NCBI GenBank assembly: GCA_021849995.1
Contig: JAJZSC010000278.1
Span: 1-5,266 of the forward strand
DNA length: 5,266 bases
Source of the DNA: Bacillota bacterium
GTDB taxonomy: Bacteria > Bacillota > Desulfitobacteriia > Desulfitobacteriales > Desulfitobacteriaceae
Direction of reading: 5' to 3'
The notes beneath the pieces were generated by a model, which ran no database searches, was not told the origin of the DNA, and saw only the letters and a program-made list of their open reading frames with translations. Positions 1 to 5,221 of this stretch are shown here, in pieces (the first letter of the stretch is position 1; each line of letters starts with the position of its first letter). A program made the translations under genes and the position numbers.

Positions 1-126
1 CAACGTTTTATCCGTACAGCCATTTAAAACAAGAATTATACGCCTAAGCGGTAGGCGTAAGATAGTTGTCAGAACGGCCAAGATGCTTTTTTCTTCATTT
101 TTGGCCGGAATGACGGCATCAAACAT
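1..126 (-). CDS. Family 2 glycosyltransferase, N-terminal fragment (runs off left edge)
   Basis: Only the first 42 codons are present, reading leftward from an ATG at 126-124 and still open at the window edge. A strong ribosome binding site (AAGGAGG, minus strand, 143-137) lies 10 nt before the ATG and fixes the start. The protein begins MFDAVIPAKNEEKSI and continues to a segment reading RIILVLNGCTDKT. This is the usual opening of a GT-A fold family 2 glycosyltransferase: a first beta strand ending in IPAxNEE (nucleotide binding), a helix, then a second strand ending in a VxNGCTDKT variant of the common VDNGSTDGT motif. The DxD metal-binding motif and acceptor region would lie outside the window, so donor sugar and product cannot be named. 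It is divergent from yabG and has its own sigma-K-like -10 box (168-160), which hints at, but does not prove, a role in spore surface glycosylation. The fold is fairly certain; the function is unknown. Confidence 0.72.
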   Translation of the reverse strand, partial: MFDAVIPAKNEEKSILAVLTTILRLPLRRIILVLNGCTDKTL

Positions 127-159
127 CTGATTTCCGCCTCCTTAGCCTGGTTGTTAATA

Positions 160-168
160 TAATATATG
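160..168 (-). promoter_or_regulatory. Candidate sigma-K-like -10 box for the glycosyltransferase
   Basis: Read on the minus strand the site is CATATATTA, which fits the sigma-K -10 consensus CATAnnnTA. It would place the transcript start near 152, leaving a leader of about 26 nt that contains the ribosome binding site. No AC dinucleotide is seen at the expected -35 distance, and the region is AT-rich, so chance is a real alternative. Confidence 0.3.
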
Positions 169-186
169 CCGTTTTTAGAATTTCGA

Positions 187-195
187 CATAAGATA
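187..195 (+). promoter_or_regulatory. Candidate sigma-K-like -10 box for yabG
   Basis: The site reads CATAAGATA, matching CATAnnnTA, the -10 consensus of the late mother-cell factor sigma-K, which transcribes yabG in Bacillus subtilis. A transcript start 6-8 nt downstream would fall near 202, giving a leader of about 28 nt to the ATG at 230. It would also put the upstream ATG at 203 at the very 5' end of the message. The -35 side lacks a clear AC, so the call rests on the -10 box, its position and the identity of the gene. Confidence 0.45.
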
Positions 196-213
196 TATAG
201 GAATGGTAAAAGG

Positions 214-221
214 AAAGGGGG
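214..221 (+). promoter_or_regulatory. Ribosome binding site that decides the yabG start
   Basis: The purine-rich stretch AAAGGGGG ends 8 nt before the ATG at 230, ideal spacing for translation initiation. The alternative in-frame ATG at 203 is preceded by ATATATAGGA, with no adequately spaced Shine-Dalgarno sequence, so 230 is preferred. Confidence 0.75.
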
Positions 222-229
222 CGCATCGG

Positions 230-1066
230 ATGTTTAAGATTGGAGATGTAGTCGCAAGGCGTTCTCATAACCAAGATCTTTTCTTTAGAGTAATAGACAT
301 TCGAACTGTGATAGGTTGTGAACTGCTGGCAATACTTAAAGGGATTAACCTGAGGTTAATAGCCGATGCCCCTGTGAGCGACCTAGTTGAAAAAGGCCCT
401 GCAGAGGTAGCCCATTATCAGCTAAAAGACAATCAGAATATCTATCGTAAACTTAATAGGGTTGTTAATCAACGGAAGACCGTTAGCAAGGATCTAGACG
501 ATTTTTTTGAGGTTCCAGGCAGGGTATTACATCTGGATGGAGATGAGGATTACCTGGAACAATGCATTAAAACCTACCGTCAATTAGGCCTGGAAGCCAA
601 AGGGATTTGCAAGTCAGAAAAAGAACAGCCAGATGTAATTTACCAGATATTACAGGAAACCCCTACAGACATCCTCGTGTTAACTGGACATGATGGGTTC
701 CTTGCGGAAAAAAGGGACTTTAGGAGCCTTGATAGTTATCGAAGTTCCCGTTATTTTGTAAAATCCGTTTTAGAAGCGAGGAGATTTCAACCAAATCGTG
801 ATGCCTTGGTAATTTTTGCAGGAGCTTGTCAATCAAACTATGAAGCTATTCTTACTGCAGGAGCGAATTTTGCATCTTCTCCAAAGCGTACCTTAATTCA
901 TGCCTTTGATCCGGTGTTTATTGTAGAGAGAATTGCTTTCACTCCTATCGATCAGACAATATCAGTGAAAGAACTCCTTAAACATACGGTGACTGGAACT
1001 GATGGAGTGGGTGGAGTTGAAACAAGAGGGCAACTCAGAAAAGGATATCCGAGAAGCCCTTACTGA
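230..1066 (+). CDS. yabG: Sporulation-specific protease YabG
   Basis: This is YabG, a mother-cell protease that trims spore coat and cortex-associated proteins. In B. subtilis it acts on coat proteins such as SpoIVA and SafA; in Clostridioides difficile it processes CspBA and pro-SleC. From the ATG at 230 the product is 278 aa, near the 290 aa of the B. subtilis protein. It begins MFKIGDVVARRSH, the typical family N-terminus; starting at 203 would add nine residues not seen in the family. Recognisable blocks, numbered from this start, are RLIAD (about 42-46), the PGRVLHLDGDEDYL block (about 96-109), LVLTGHD (149-155), the VIFAGACQSNYE block (about 194-205) with Cys200, GANFASSP (211-218), and C-terminal GGVETRGQLRKG (261-272). 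Cys200 appears to correspond to the cysteine reported essential in C. difficile YabG, with His154 a plausible partner. It ends 20 bp from the convergent L,D-transpeptidase. No truncation or frameshift is seen. Confidence 0.96.
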   Translation: MFKIGDVVARRSHNQDLFFRVIDIRTVIGCELLAILKGINLRLIADAPVSDLVEKGPAEVAHYQLKDNQNIYRKLNRVVNQRKTVSKDLDDFFEVPGRVLHLDGDEDYLEQCIKTYRQLGLEAKGICKSEKEQPDVIYQILQETPTDILVLTGHDGFLAEKRDFRSLDSYRSSRYFVKSVLEARRFQPNRDALVIFAGACQSNYEAILTAGANFASSPKRTLIHAFDPVFIVERIAFTPIDQTISVKELLKHTVTGTDGVGGVETRGQLRKGYPRSPY

Positions 1067-1074
1067 TTTCCTTA

Positions 1075-1124
1075 AAGTCGAGGGGGTTACGGTTGAATAA
1101 TGACCGGAGTACCTACTTCGACTT
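1075..1124. repeat. Imperfect inverted repeat spanning the yabG / L,D-transpeptidase convergent ends
   Basis: AAGTCGA (1075-1081) is perfectly complementary to TCGACTT (1118-1124). Further pairs can form inside it: GGGT with the ACCT side near 1084-1087/1111-1114, and GGT (1091-1093) with ACC (1103-1105), with small bulges. It covers the 20-bp gap and the last 13 codons of the L,D-transpeptidase gene. It could act as a two-way transcription stop between convergent genes, but neither strand has a U-run after the stem, so it does not meet the usual criteria for an intrinsic terminator. Confidence 0.35.
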
Positions 1125-1425
1125 CTCTATATAATCTGGCTATATCCTGGTTATGAAGCCGGATGCAACCCTTGGATACTGATTGGCCTATACTTGCTGG
1201 ATTATTGGTACCATGAATTCCGTAATGTGGGATTGATAGCCCTAGCCAATGTGAGCCGAAAATTCCCCCAGGATTTGGCTCTTTACTAACTATGGAAAAG
1301 TGGCCTATAGGGGTAGGGGTATCTCTCTTGCCAATGGCAATAGGGTAACGGCCTATTAGCCTGTTTCCTTCATATAATTCAAGCTGTTTTCTACTTTTGT
1401 GTATAACAATTTGGTGACGAGACAT
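1087..1425 (-). CDS. Minimal YkuD-type L,D-transpeptidase
   Basis: This 112-aa protein is essentially a bare YkuD catalytic domain, which makes 3-3 cross-links in peptidoglycan (or transfers D-amino acids) with a nucleophilic cysteine. The start is the only good one: GAGGAGG (minus strand, 1439-1433) sits 7 nt before the ATG. Visible features are the N-terminal strand block IVIHKSRKQLELYEG (6-20), YPIAIGKRDTPTPIGHFSI (27-45) containing the family's TPTPxGxF element, YGIHGTN (68-74) with His71, and SKGCIRLHNQD (84-94) with Cys87 and Arg89. These make up the HGTN...SxGCIRL signature with all key residues present. It has no signal peptide, membrane segment or LysM domain, whereas the B. subtilis YkuD spore protein (about 164 aa) carries an N-terminal LysM domain. 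A good sigma-K-like promoter lies upstream, consistent with mother-cell synthesis and cortex or germ-wall work. The family is certain; the physiological role is inferred. I give no symbol because several ykuD-like paralogues usually coexist. Confidence 0.93.
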   Translation of the reverse strand: MSRHQIVIHKSRKQLELYEGNRLIGRYPIAIGKRDTPTPIGHFSIVSKEPNPGGIFGSHWLGLSIPHYGIHGTNNPASIGQSVSKGCIRLHNQDIARLYREVEVGTPVIIQP

Positions 1426-1477
1426 GCTAAATCCTCCTCATAAATCTTTAGTTTTGAGAATTTCACGTGGTAACGCA

Positions 1478-1490
1478 AAGTGAGTTACTT
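1478..1490. promoter_or_regulatory. 13-bp near-palindrome in the divergent intergenic region
   Basis: AAGTGAGTTACTT reads almost the same on both strands, with one G/T mismatch pair around the central G. It overlaps a second inverted repeat, GTAAC (1470-1474) N9 GTTAC (1484-1488). It lies in the 171-bp space between the divergent L,D-transpeptidase and cphB, downstream of the candidate sigma-K start for the former. It could be an operator, but no regulator family can be named from it. No convincing promoter for cphB was found in this space. Confidence 0.2.
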
Positions 1491-1508
1491 TAAAAAGCCT
1501 TTATTAAC

Positions 1509-1537
1509 TATTTTATGAAGAACACTCTCCAACTGTT
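1509..1537 (-). promoter_or_regulatory. Candidate sigma-K promoter of the L,D-transpeptidase gene
   Basis: On the minus strand, AACA (1537-1534) is followed after 16 nt by CATAAAATA (1517-1509). This matches both halves of the sigma-K consensus (mACm, about 16 nt, CATAnnnTA) at the expected spacing. The transcript would start near 1502, giving a leader of about 77 nt to the ATG at 1425. It is the best sporulation-type promoter in the window, and it fits the reported late-sporulation expression of B. subtilis ykuD. Confidence 0.5.
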
Positions 1538-1596
1538 TTCAATGAATAAAGAGACTGGGAATTAGCTGAAACTAGTTAAATGAAGGGAGGATCAGA

Positions 1597-2397
1597 ATGA
1601 GTGAACATGTTGAAGGAAAACTTCTCATAATAGGCGGGGCAGAGGATAAAAAAGGGGAATGTAAGATTTTAAGAAGATTTATTCATGAGGCGGGAGGCAG
1701 GGATAGTATCATTACCGTCCTGACGGCTGCAACCGAGTATCCTGTTCAGGTGGGGGCTGAATACAATGAATTGTTTTTATCTCTAGGAGCAAAGTCAGTT
1801 CAAGTATTGGATGTGTCCGATCGGTCGCATGCCAATGCGGATGGGTTAGTACAGTTGCTGGAAAAATCAACTGGGGTATTTTTCACCGGAGGGGATCAAC
1901 TAAGGATAACTGGCTTGATCGGTGGAACTCGCCTAGGCAGGGCTTTACATAACTTATACCAAAAAGGTGTGATTATCGCGGGAACCAGCGCTGGAGCTTC
2001 AGTAATGTCCGATACAATGATAGTTGGTGGAGAAGCAGGGAGTCCAAGGAAAGAAACTATTACAATGGCTCCAGGCTTAGGACTTTTAAGAGCAGTAGTG
2101 GTAGACCAACACTTTGCTCAGCGTGGCAGGATTGGCAGGTTACTGACAGCAATTGCCCAGAATCCATATGTATTGGGAATCGGAATCGATGAAGATACTT
2201 CTATCCTGGTATATTCAGACGGAGGGTTTACAGTTGTTGGGAGTCAAACAGTAACTGTTATTGATGCATCACATTCTTTAGCTAGCAATGTATCGGAATC
2301 CGCACCCGGACAAGCCCTGGTACTAACTCCTGTATTGATGCATGTTTTATCCCATAGCTATAAGTTCGACCTGAAAAAGCGTATTTCTGTGCTTTAA
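1597..2397 (+). CDS. cphB: Cyanophycinase
   Basis: Cyanophycinase is a serine exopeptidase of peptidase family S51 that removes beta-Asp-Arg dipeptides from cyanophycin, releasing stored nitrogen and carbon. The 266-aa length is close to the 271 aa of the Synechocystis enzyme. Signature elements are LLIIGGAEDK (9-18), GVFFTGGDQLRITGLIGGT (93-111) with Gln101, GTSAGASVM (129-137) holding the nucleophile Ser131, VVDQHFAQRGRIGRL (168-182) with His172, and GIGIDEDTS (194-202) with Glu199. From memory of the Synechocystis catalytic set (Ser132, His174, Glu201), all three are conserved, as are the substrate-shaping arginines here at 176, 178 and 181. There is no signal peptide, so the enzyme is intracellular, unlike the secreted cyanophycinases of some scavenging bacteria. 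AAGGGAGG (1583-1590) lies 6 nt before the ATG. It precedes cphA by 146 bp on the same strand. No isoaspartyl dipeptidase to finish degradation is present in the window. Confidence 0.97.
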   Translation: MSEHVEGKLLIIGGAEDKKGECKILRRFIHEAGGRDSIITVLTAATEYPVQVGAEYNELFLSLGAKSVQVLDVSDRSHANADGLVQLLEKSTGVFFTGGDQLRITGLIGGTRLGRALHNLYQKGVIIAGTSAGASVMSDTMIVGGEAGSPRKETITMAPGLGLLRAVVVDQHFAQRGRIGRLLTAIAQNPYVLGIGIDEDTSILVYSDGGFTVVGSQTVTVIDASHSLASNVSESAPGQALVLTPVLMHVLSHSYKFDLKKRISVL

Positions 2398-2441
2398 GTT
2401 TTATTTTGACTGTCTATGGCATGAAGACATAGTAAAAGCAC
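2389..2441. repeat. Stem-loop-forming inverted repeat at the cphB 3' end
   Basis: GTGCTTT (2389-2395, overlapping the last cphB codons) is perfectly complementary to AAAGCAC (2435-2441). Inside it, CTATG (2414-2418) can pair with CATAG (2428-2432) around a 9-nt loop. No U-run follows, so it is not a standard terminator. It may protect the cphB 3' end, attenuate read-through into cphA, or be chance. It overlaps the candidate cphA promoter. Confidence 0.3.
2406..2436 (+). promoter_or_regulatory. Candidate promoter for cphA in the cphB-cphA gap
   Basis: TTGACT (2406-2411) and CATAGT (2428-2433), 16 nt apart, resemble a weak sigma-A promoter. The same bases also nearly fit sigma-K: AC (2409-2410) lies at the proper distance from CATAGTAAA (2428-2436), which differs from CATAnnnTA at one fixed base. 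Either reading puts the transcript start near 2440, with about 100 nt of leader before cphA. The 146-bp gap gives room for separate control, but read-through from cphB is equally possible. Confidence 0.3.
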
Positions 2442-2477
2442 TTAAACAAGTAATTTAACAGATTTGGGAATATTGCT

Positions 2478-2495
2478 AGTCAAAAAAGTCAAAAA
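2478..2495 (+). repeat. Perfect tandem 9-bp repeat in the cphA leader
   Basis: AGTCAAAAA occurs twice back to back (2478-2486 and 2487-2495). An inverted copy, TTTTGACT, lies at 2404-2411, overlapping the -35 element of the candidate cphA promoter. Three related sites around a start region could be binding sites for a regulator; A-rich slippage or duplication is the plain alternative. Confidence 0.4.
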
Positions 2496-2543
2496 TAATA
2501 AGAGTGTATTTTTCCTACAGCTAAAAGGAGGACTTACAGCGTA

Positions 2544-5183
2544 ATGGAGATTAAACAAATCCAGGCGGTCGAAGGGGCTAATGTTTATAGCTATAGGCCA
2601 ATAATTCGAGCGATCGTGGATCTCCAAGAATGGGCAGGAAAATCCAGCAACGAGTTAGGAGATTTTAATCTCAGATTGGTTGAGACTTTGCCGACTTTAG
2701 CCGATCATTATTGTGCAAAAGGCAGACCGGGTGGGTTCTTGGAACGTCTTGAAGAAGGTACACTTTTGGGACATGTTATAGAACATGTAGCGATAGAGCT
2801 TTTAACTCTGGCGGGCCAGAATATACCGTATGGGAAAACAATGTCTATTCCGGAAAGTCCGGGGGAATATGAAATAATCTATAATTATGAATCAAAAGAA
2901 GGGGCGATACTGGCCTTTAAACAAGCGTTCTCTGTTGTTAATAGCTTATTGGAATCTAAATCTATTGATATAGAAGGCATTGTCGCTTTGATCAAGCGCG
3001 AGATAGCAGACACTGAACTAGGAGTGTCGACCAGGGCAATTGTCGAGGCATGCAAGAGAAGAGGAATCCCAGTTCAGCGTTTAAGCGAGGGGAGCCTTCT
3101 ACAATTGGGATATGGCCGTAACCAACGCAGAGTTCAGGCTGCTATGACGGATCATACCAGTTGTATAGGAGTTGATATTGCTTGTGATAAAGGTTTGACT
3201 AAAAAGCTTTTAGCAGAGTCTGGGGTACCTGTTCCTCTCGGTTATGTAGTTAGAACTGAGGACGAGGCTATTAGAGCATTTAATGAGATAAAATCACTCG
3301 GAGTGGTTAAGCCATATAATGGAAACCAAGGGAAAGGTGTTAGCCTTCGCCTAGAAACGGAAGCGGAGGTAAGAGCGGCCTTTAAGTTGGCTCAAGTGTT
3401 CGGGGATCAAGTGATTGTCGAAGAGTACATAAAAGGTCGCAACTACAGATTATTAGTTATTGGCGGCCGTTTGGTTGCCGCATCCGAGCGGGTTCCTGCT
3501 CATGTGGCAGGAGACGGGATTTCCACTATTCAGGAGCTCGTAGAAAAGGCTAATCAGGACCCTGCTCGCGGTGAAGACCACGAGAAGGCTCTAACCAAAA
3601 TAAAAATTGACCCAGTGGTGATATTAACACTTGCACAGAAGAAATTGTCAGTGTCTTCGGTTCCTCAGGCAGGAGAAATAGTCTTTCTGCGGGATAGTGC
3701 AAATTTAAGTACCGGAGGAATTGCGCATGATGTAACAGATATTGTTCATCCAGACAATATTGCTCTGGTAGAATATGCTGCTGAAATAATTGGGCTTGAT
3801 ATAGCTGGTATTGATTTTGTGTTGGAAGATATCCAAGTGTCCTGGCAGAAACAAAACGGTAAGATAATTGAAGTGAACGCTGCGCCTGGAATCAGAATGC
3901 ATCATTTTCCGGCAACTGGCAAGTCCATGGATATTGGGAAAATAATTGTGGATCAGGTGATACCCACTGGAAATGGTAGAATTCCCATAGTCTCAATCAC
4001 AGGAACTAACGGAAAAACTACCACTACCAGGATGATTGGCAAAATGCTCCTAGATCGGAAATTAATGGTTGGAACGACTACAACAGATGGCATATACATT
4101 GGAAACAAACTTCTCCTAAAGGGAGATACCACCGGTCCGGATAGTGCAAGGATAGTTCTTAGACATCCGGATGTTCAGGTAGCAGTGCTGGAAACGGCCC
4201 GTGGAGGTTTATTAAGGTCAGGTCTGGCCTATGATTATGCAGACGTAGCCGTAATCACCAACGTGGCTAATGATCATCTCGGTCAATACGGGATTGAAAC
4301 ACTGGAAGAACTGGCCCATGTAAAAAGCTTAGTAGCGGAAGTGGTAAAGCCCCATAGCTATGTAATCTTAAATGCTGATGATCCCTTCGTAGTTCAAATG
4401 GCACTGAAAACAAAAGGTAGGATTATTTTCTTCAGCACCGAAAAGGACAATATCCATGTGCGTAAGCATCTTGGGTTAGGTGGAGCGGCTGTTTTTGTTC
4501 GACGAGGATATATTATCTTCTGTCAAGGGTCGCAGACTTACAAAATTTGCTCAGTAAAACAGATACCGATTACTTGGGGTGGCAAAGCTAAGCATAATGT
4601 TCAGAACGCACTCGCAGCGGTTGCTGCAGGTTGGGCTTTGGGCTTAACTTCTGAAGATATTAGACGATCGTTAGAGGAATTTACATCTAACTCGGAAACT
4701 AATAGGGGAAGGCTAAACCTTTATGAAATCAGCGGTGTAAAGGTATTTGTCGACTACGGACATAATGCTGCAGGAATAGAACAAGTAATTGGGACTCTAA
4801 AGAAGCTTAAGGGTCGTTCTTTGGTCGGGTGCATCACAGTTCCAGGTGACAGGACTGACGAAACAATACGAGAAGTTGCCCGGGTCGCTGCCAAGGGTTT
4901 TGATCGTCTGATCGTTAAAGAAGACGCTGATTTAAGAGGACGTAAACCGGGTGAAGTAGCCAAGCTTCTGTATGACGAGGTTATTGCCAGTGGTATGACG
5001 GCAAAGCAGGTATCAGTAGTTTTACCGGAGCTTGAAGCTTTTAAGCATGGACTAGATAGTTGCCTGCCAAGGGATATTTATGTAGTTTTTTATGAAAATC
5101 TTGAACCTATAGAGGAAGAGATAAAGCTTCGGTTAAAGGAGGAAAAACAGTTCCCGCCTGCTGAGGCTGCTATTGGAATCTAA
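2544..5183 (+). CDS. cphA: Cyanophycin synthetase (CphA1 type)
   Basis: CphA polymerises cyanophycin in the cytoplasm. Its ATP-grasp domain adds aspartate to the backbone, and its Mur-ligase-like domain then joins arginine to each aspartate side chain, each step using one ATP. The 879-aa length is normal for the family. Domains in order are: the N domain (about 1-160) with GHVIEHVAIEL (76-86); an ATP-grasp domain (about 205-475) with the KPYNGNQGKGV loop (256-266) and metal-binding IIEVNAAPGIRMH (441-453); and a Mur-ligase-like domain (about 478-860) with P-loop GTNGKTTTTRM (487-497), the TNVANDHLG block (572-580), GKAKHNVQNALAA (680-692), NRGRLN (720-725) and FVDYGHN (735-741). Both nucleotide sites look intact, so the enzyme should be active. 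AAGGAGG (2525-2531) lies 12 nt before the ATG, slightly long, but no better start exists and MEIKQIQAVEGANVY is a typical N-terminus. It lies downstream of cphB and is closed by a strong terminator. Confidence 0.98.
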   Translation: MEIKQIQAVEGANVYSYRPIIRAIVDLQEWAGKSSNELGDFNLRLVETLPTLADHYCAKGRPGGFLERLEEGTLLGHVIEHVAIELLTLAGQNIPYGKTMSIPESPGEYEIIYNYESKEGAILAFKQAFSVVNSLLESKSIDIEGIVALIKREIADTELGVSTRAIVEACKRRGIPVQRLSEGSLLQLGYGRNQRRVQAAMTDHTSCIGVDIACDKGLTKKLLAESGVPVPLGYVVRTEDEAIRAFNEIKSLGVVKPYNGNQGKGVSLRLETEAEVRAAFKLAQVFGDQVIVEEYIKGRNYRLLVIGGRLVAASERVPAHVAGDGISTIQELVEKANQDPARGEDHEKALTKIKIDPVVILTLAQKKLSVSSVPQAGEIVFLRDSANLSTGGIAHDVTDIVHPDNIALVEYAAEIIGLDIAGIDFVLEDIQVSWQKQNGKIIEVNAAPGIRMHHFPATGKSMDIGKIIVDQVIPTGNGRIPIVSITGTNGKTTTTRMIGKMLLDRKLMVGTTTTDGIYIGNKLLLKGDTTGPDSARIVLRHPDVQVAVLETARGGLLRSGLAYDYADVAVITNVANDHLGQYGIETLEELAHVKSLVAEVVKPHSYVILNADDPFVVQMALKTKGRIIFFSTEKDNIHVRKHLGLGGAAVFVRRGYIIFCQGSQTYKICSVKQIPITWGGKAKHNVQNALAAVAAGWALGLTSEDIRRSLEEFTSNSETNRGRLNLYEISGVKVFVDYGHNAAGIEQVIGTLKKLKGRSLVGCITVPGDRTDETIREVARVAAKGFDRLIVKEDADLRGRKPGEVAKLLYDEVIASGMTAKQVSVVLPELEAFKHGLDSCLPRDIYVVFYENLEPIEEEIKLRLKEEKQFPPAEAAIGI

Positions 5184-5191
5184 GAGTGAAG

Positions 5192-5221
5192 GAGGCGGAG
5201 ATTTCTGCCTCTTATTATTTT
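5192..5221 (+). terminator. Intrinsic terminator of cphA (cphB-cphA unit)
   Basis: GAGGCGGA (5192-5199) pairs with TCTGCCTC (5204-5211), an 8-bp stem with one G-U pair, around the loop GATT. It is followed at once by TTATTATTTT (5212-5221). It starts 8 nt after the cphA stop codon. The opposite strand has no U-run, so it acts on the rightward message only. It implies that cphA is the last gene of its transcript. Confidence 0.88.

Noticed and set aside
203..229. Nine-codon N-terminal extension of yabG from the ATG at 203
   Set aside because: It lacks a well-spaced ribosome binding site, is not part of the YabG family N-terminus, and would sit at the transcript's first base if the 187-195 promoter box is used.
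1543..1574. Sigma-G-like promoter for cphB (TGAATA and GAAACTA)
   Set aside because: The spacing of 19 nt is too long, the -10 match is partial, and a start near 1581 would fall on the ribosome binding site.
2442..2627. 61-aa minus-strand open frame over the cphA leader and start
   Set aside because: It overlaps the cphA start, resembles no family I know and is compositionally what the antisense of this region would give.
3705..3905. 66-aa minus-strand open frame inside cphA
   Set aside because: It lies wholly antisense to the conserved ATP-grasp region of cphA, so it is a shadow frame.
4754..4963. 69-aa minus-strand open frame inside cphA
   Set aside because: It lies wholly antisense to the Mur-ligase-like domain, with no supporting features.
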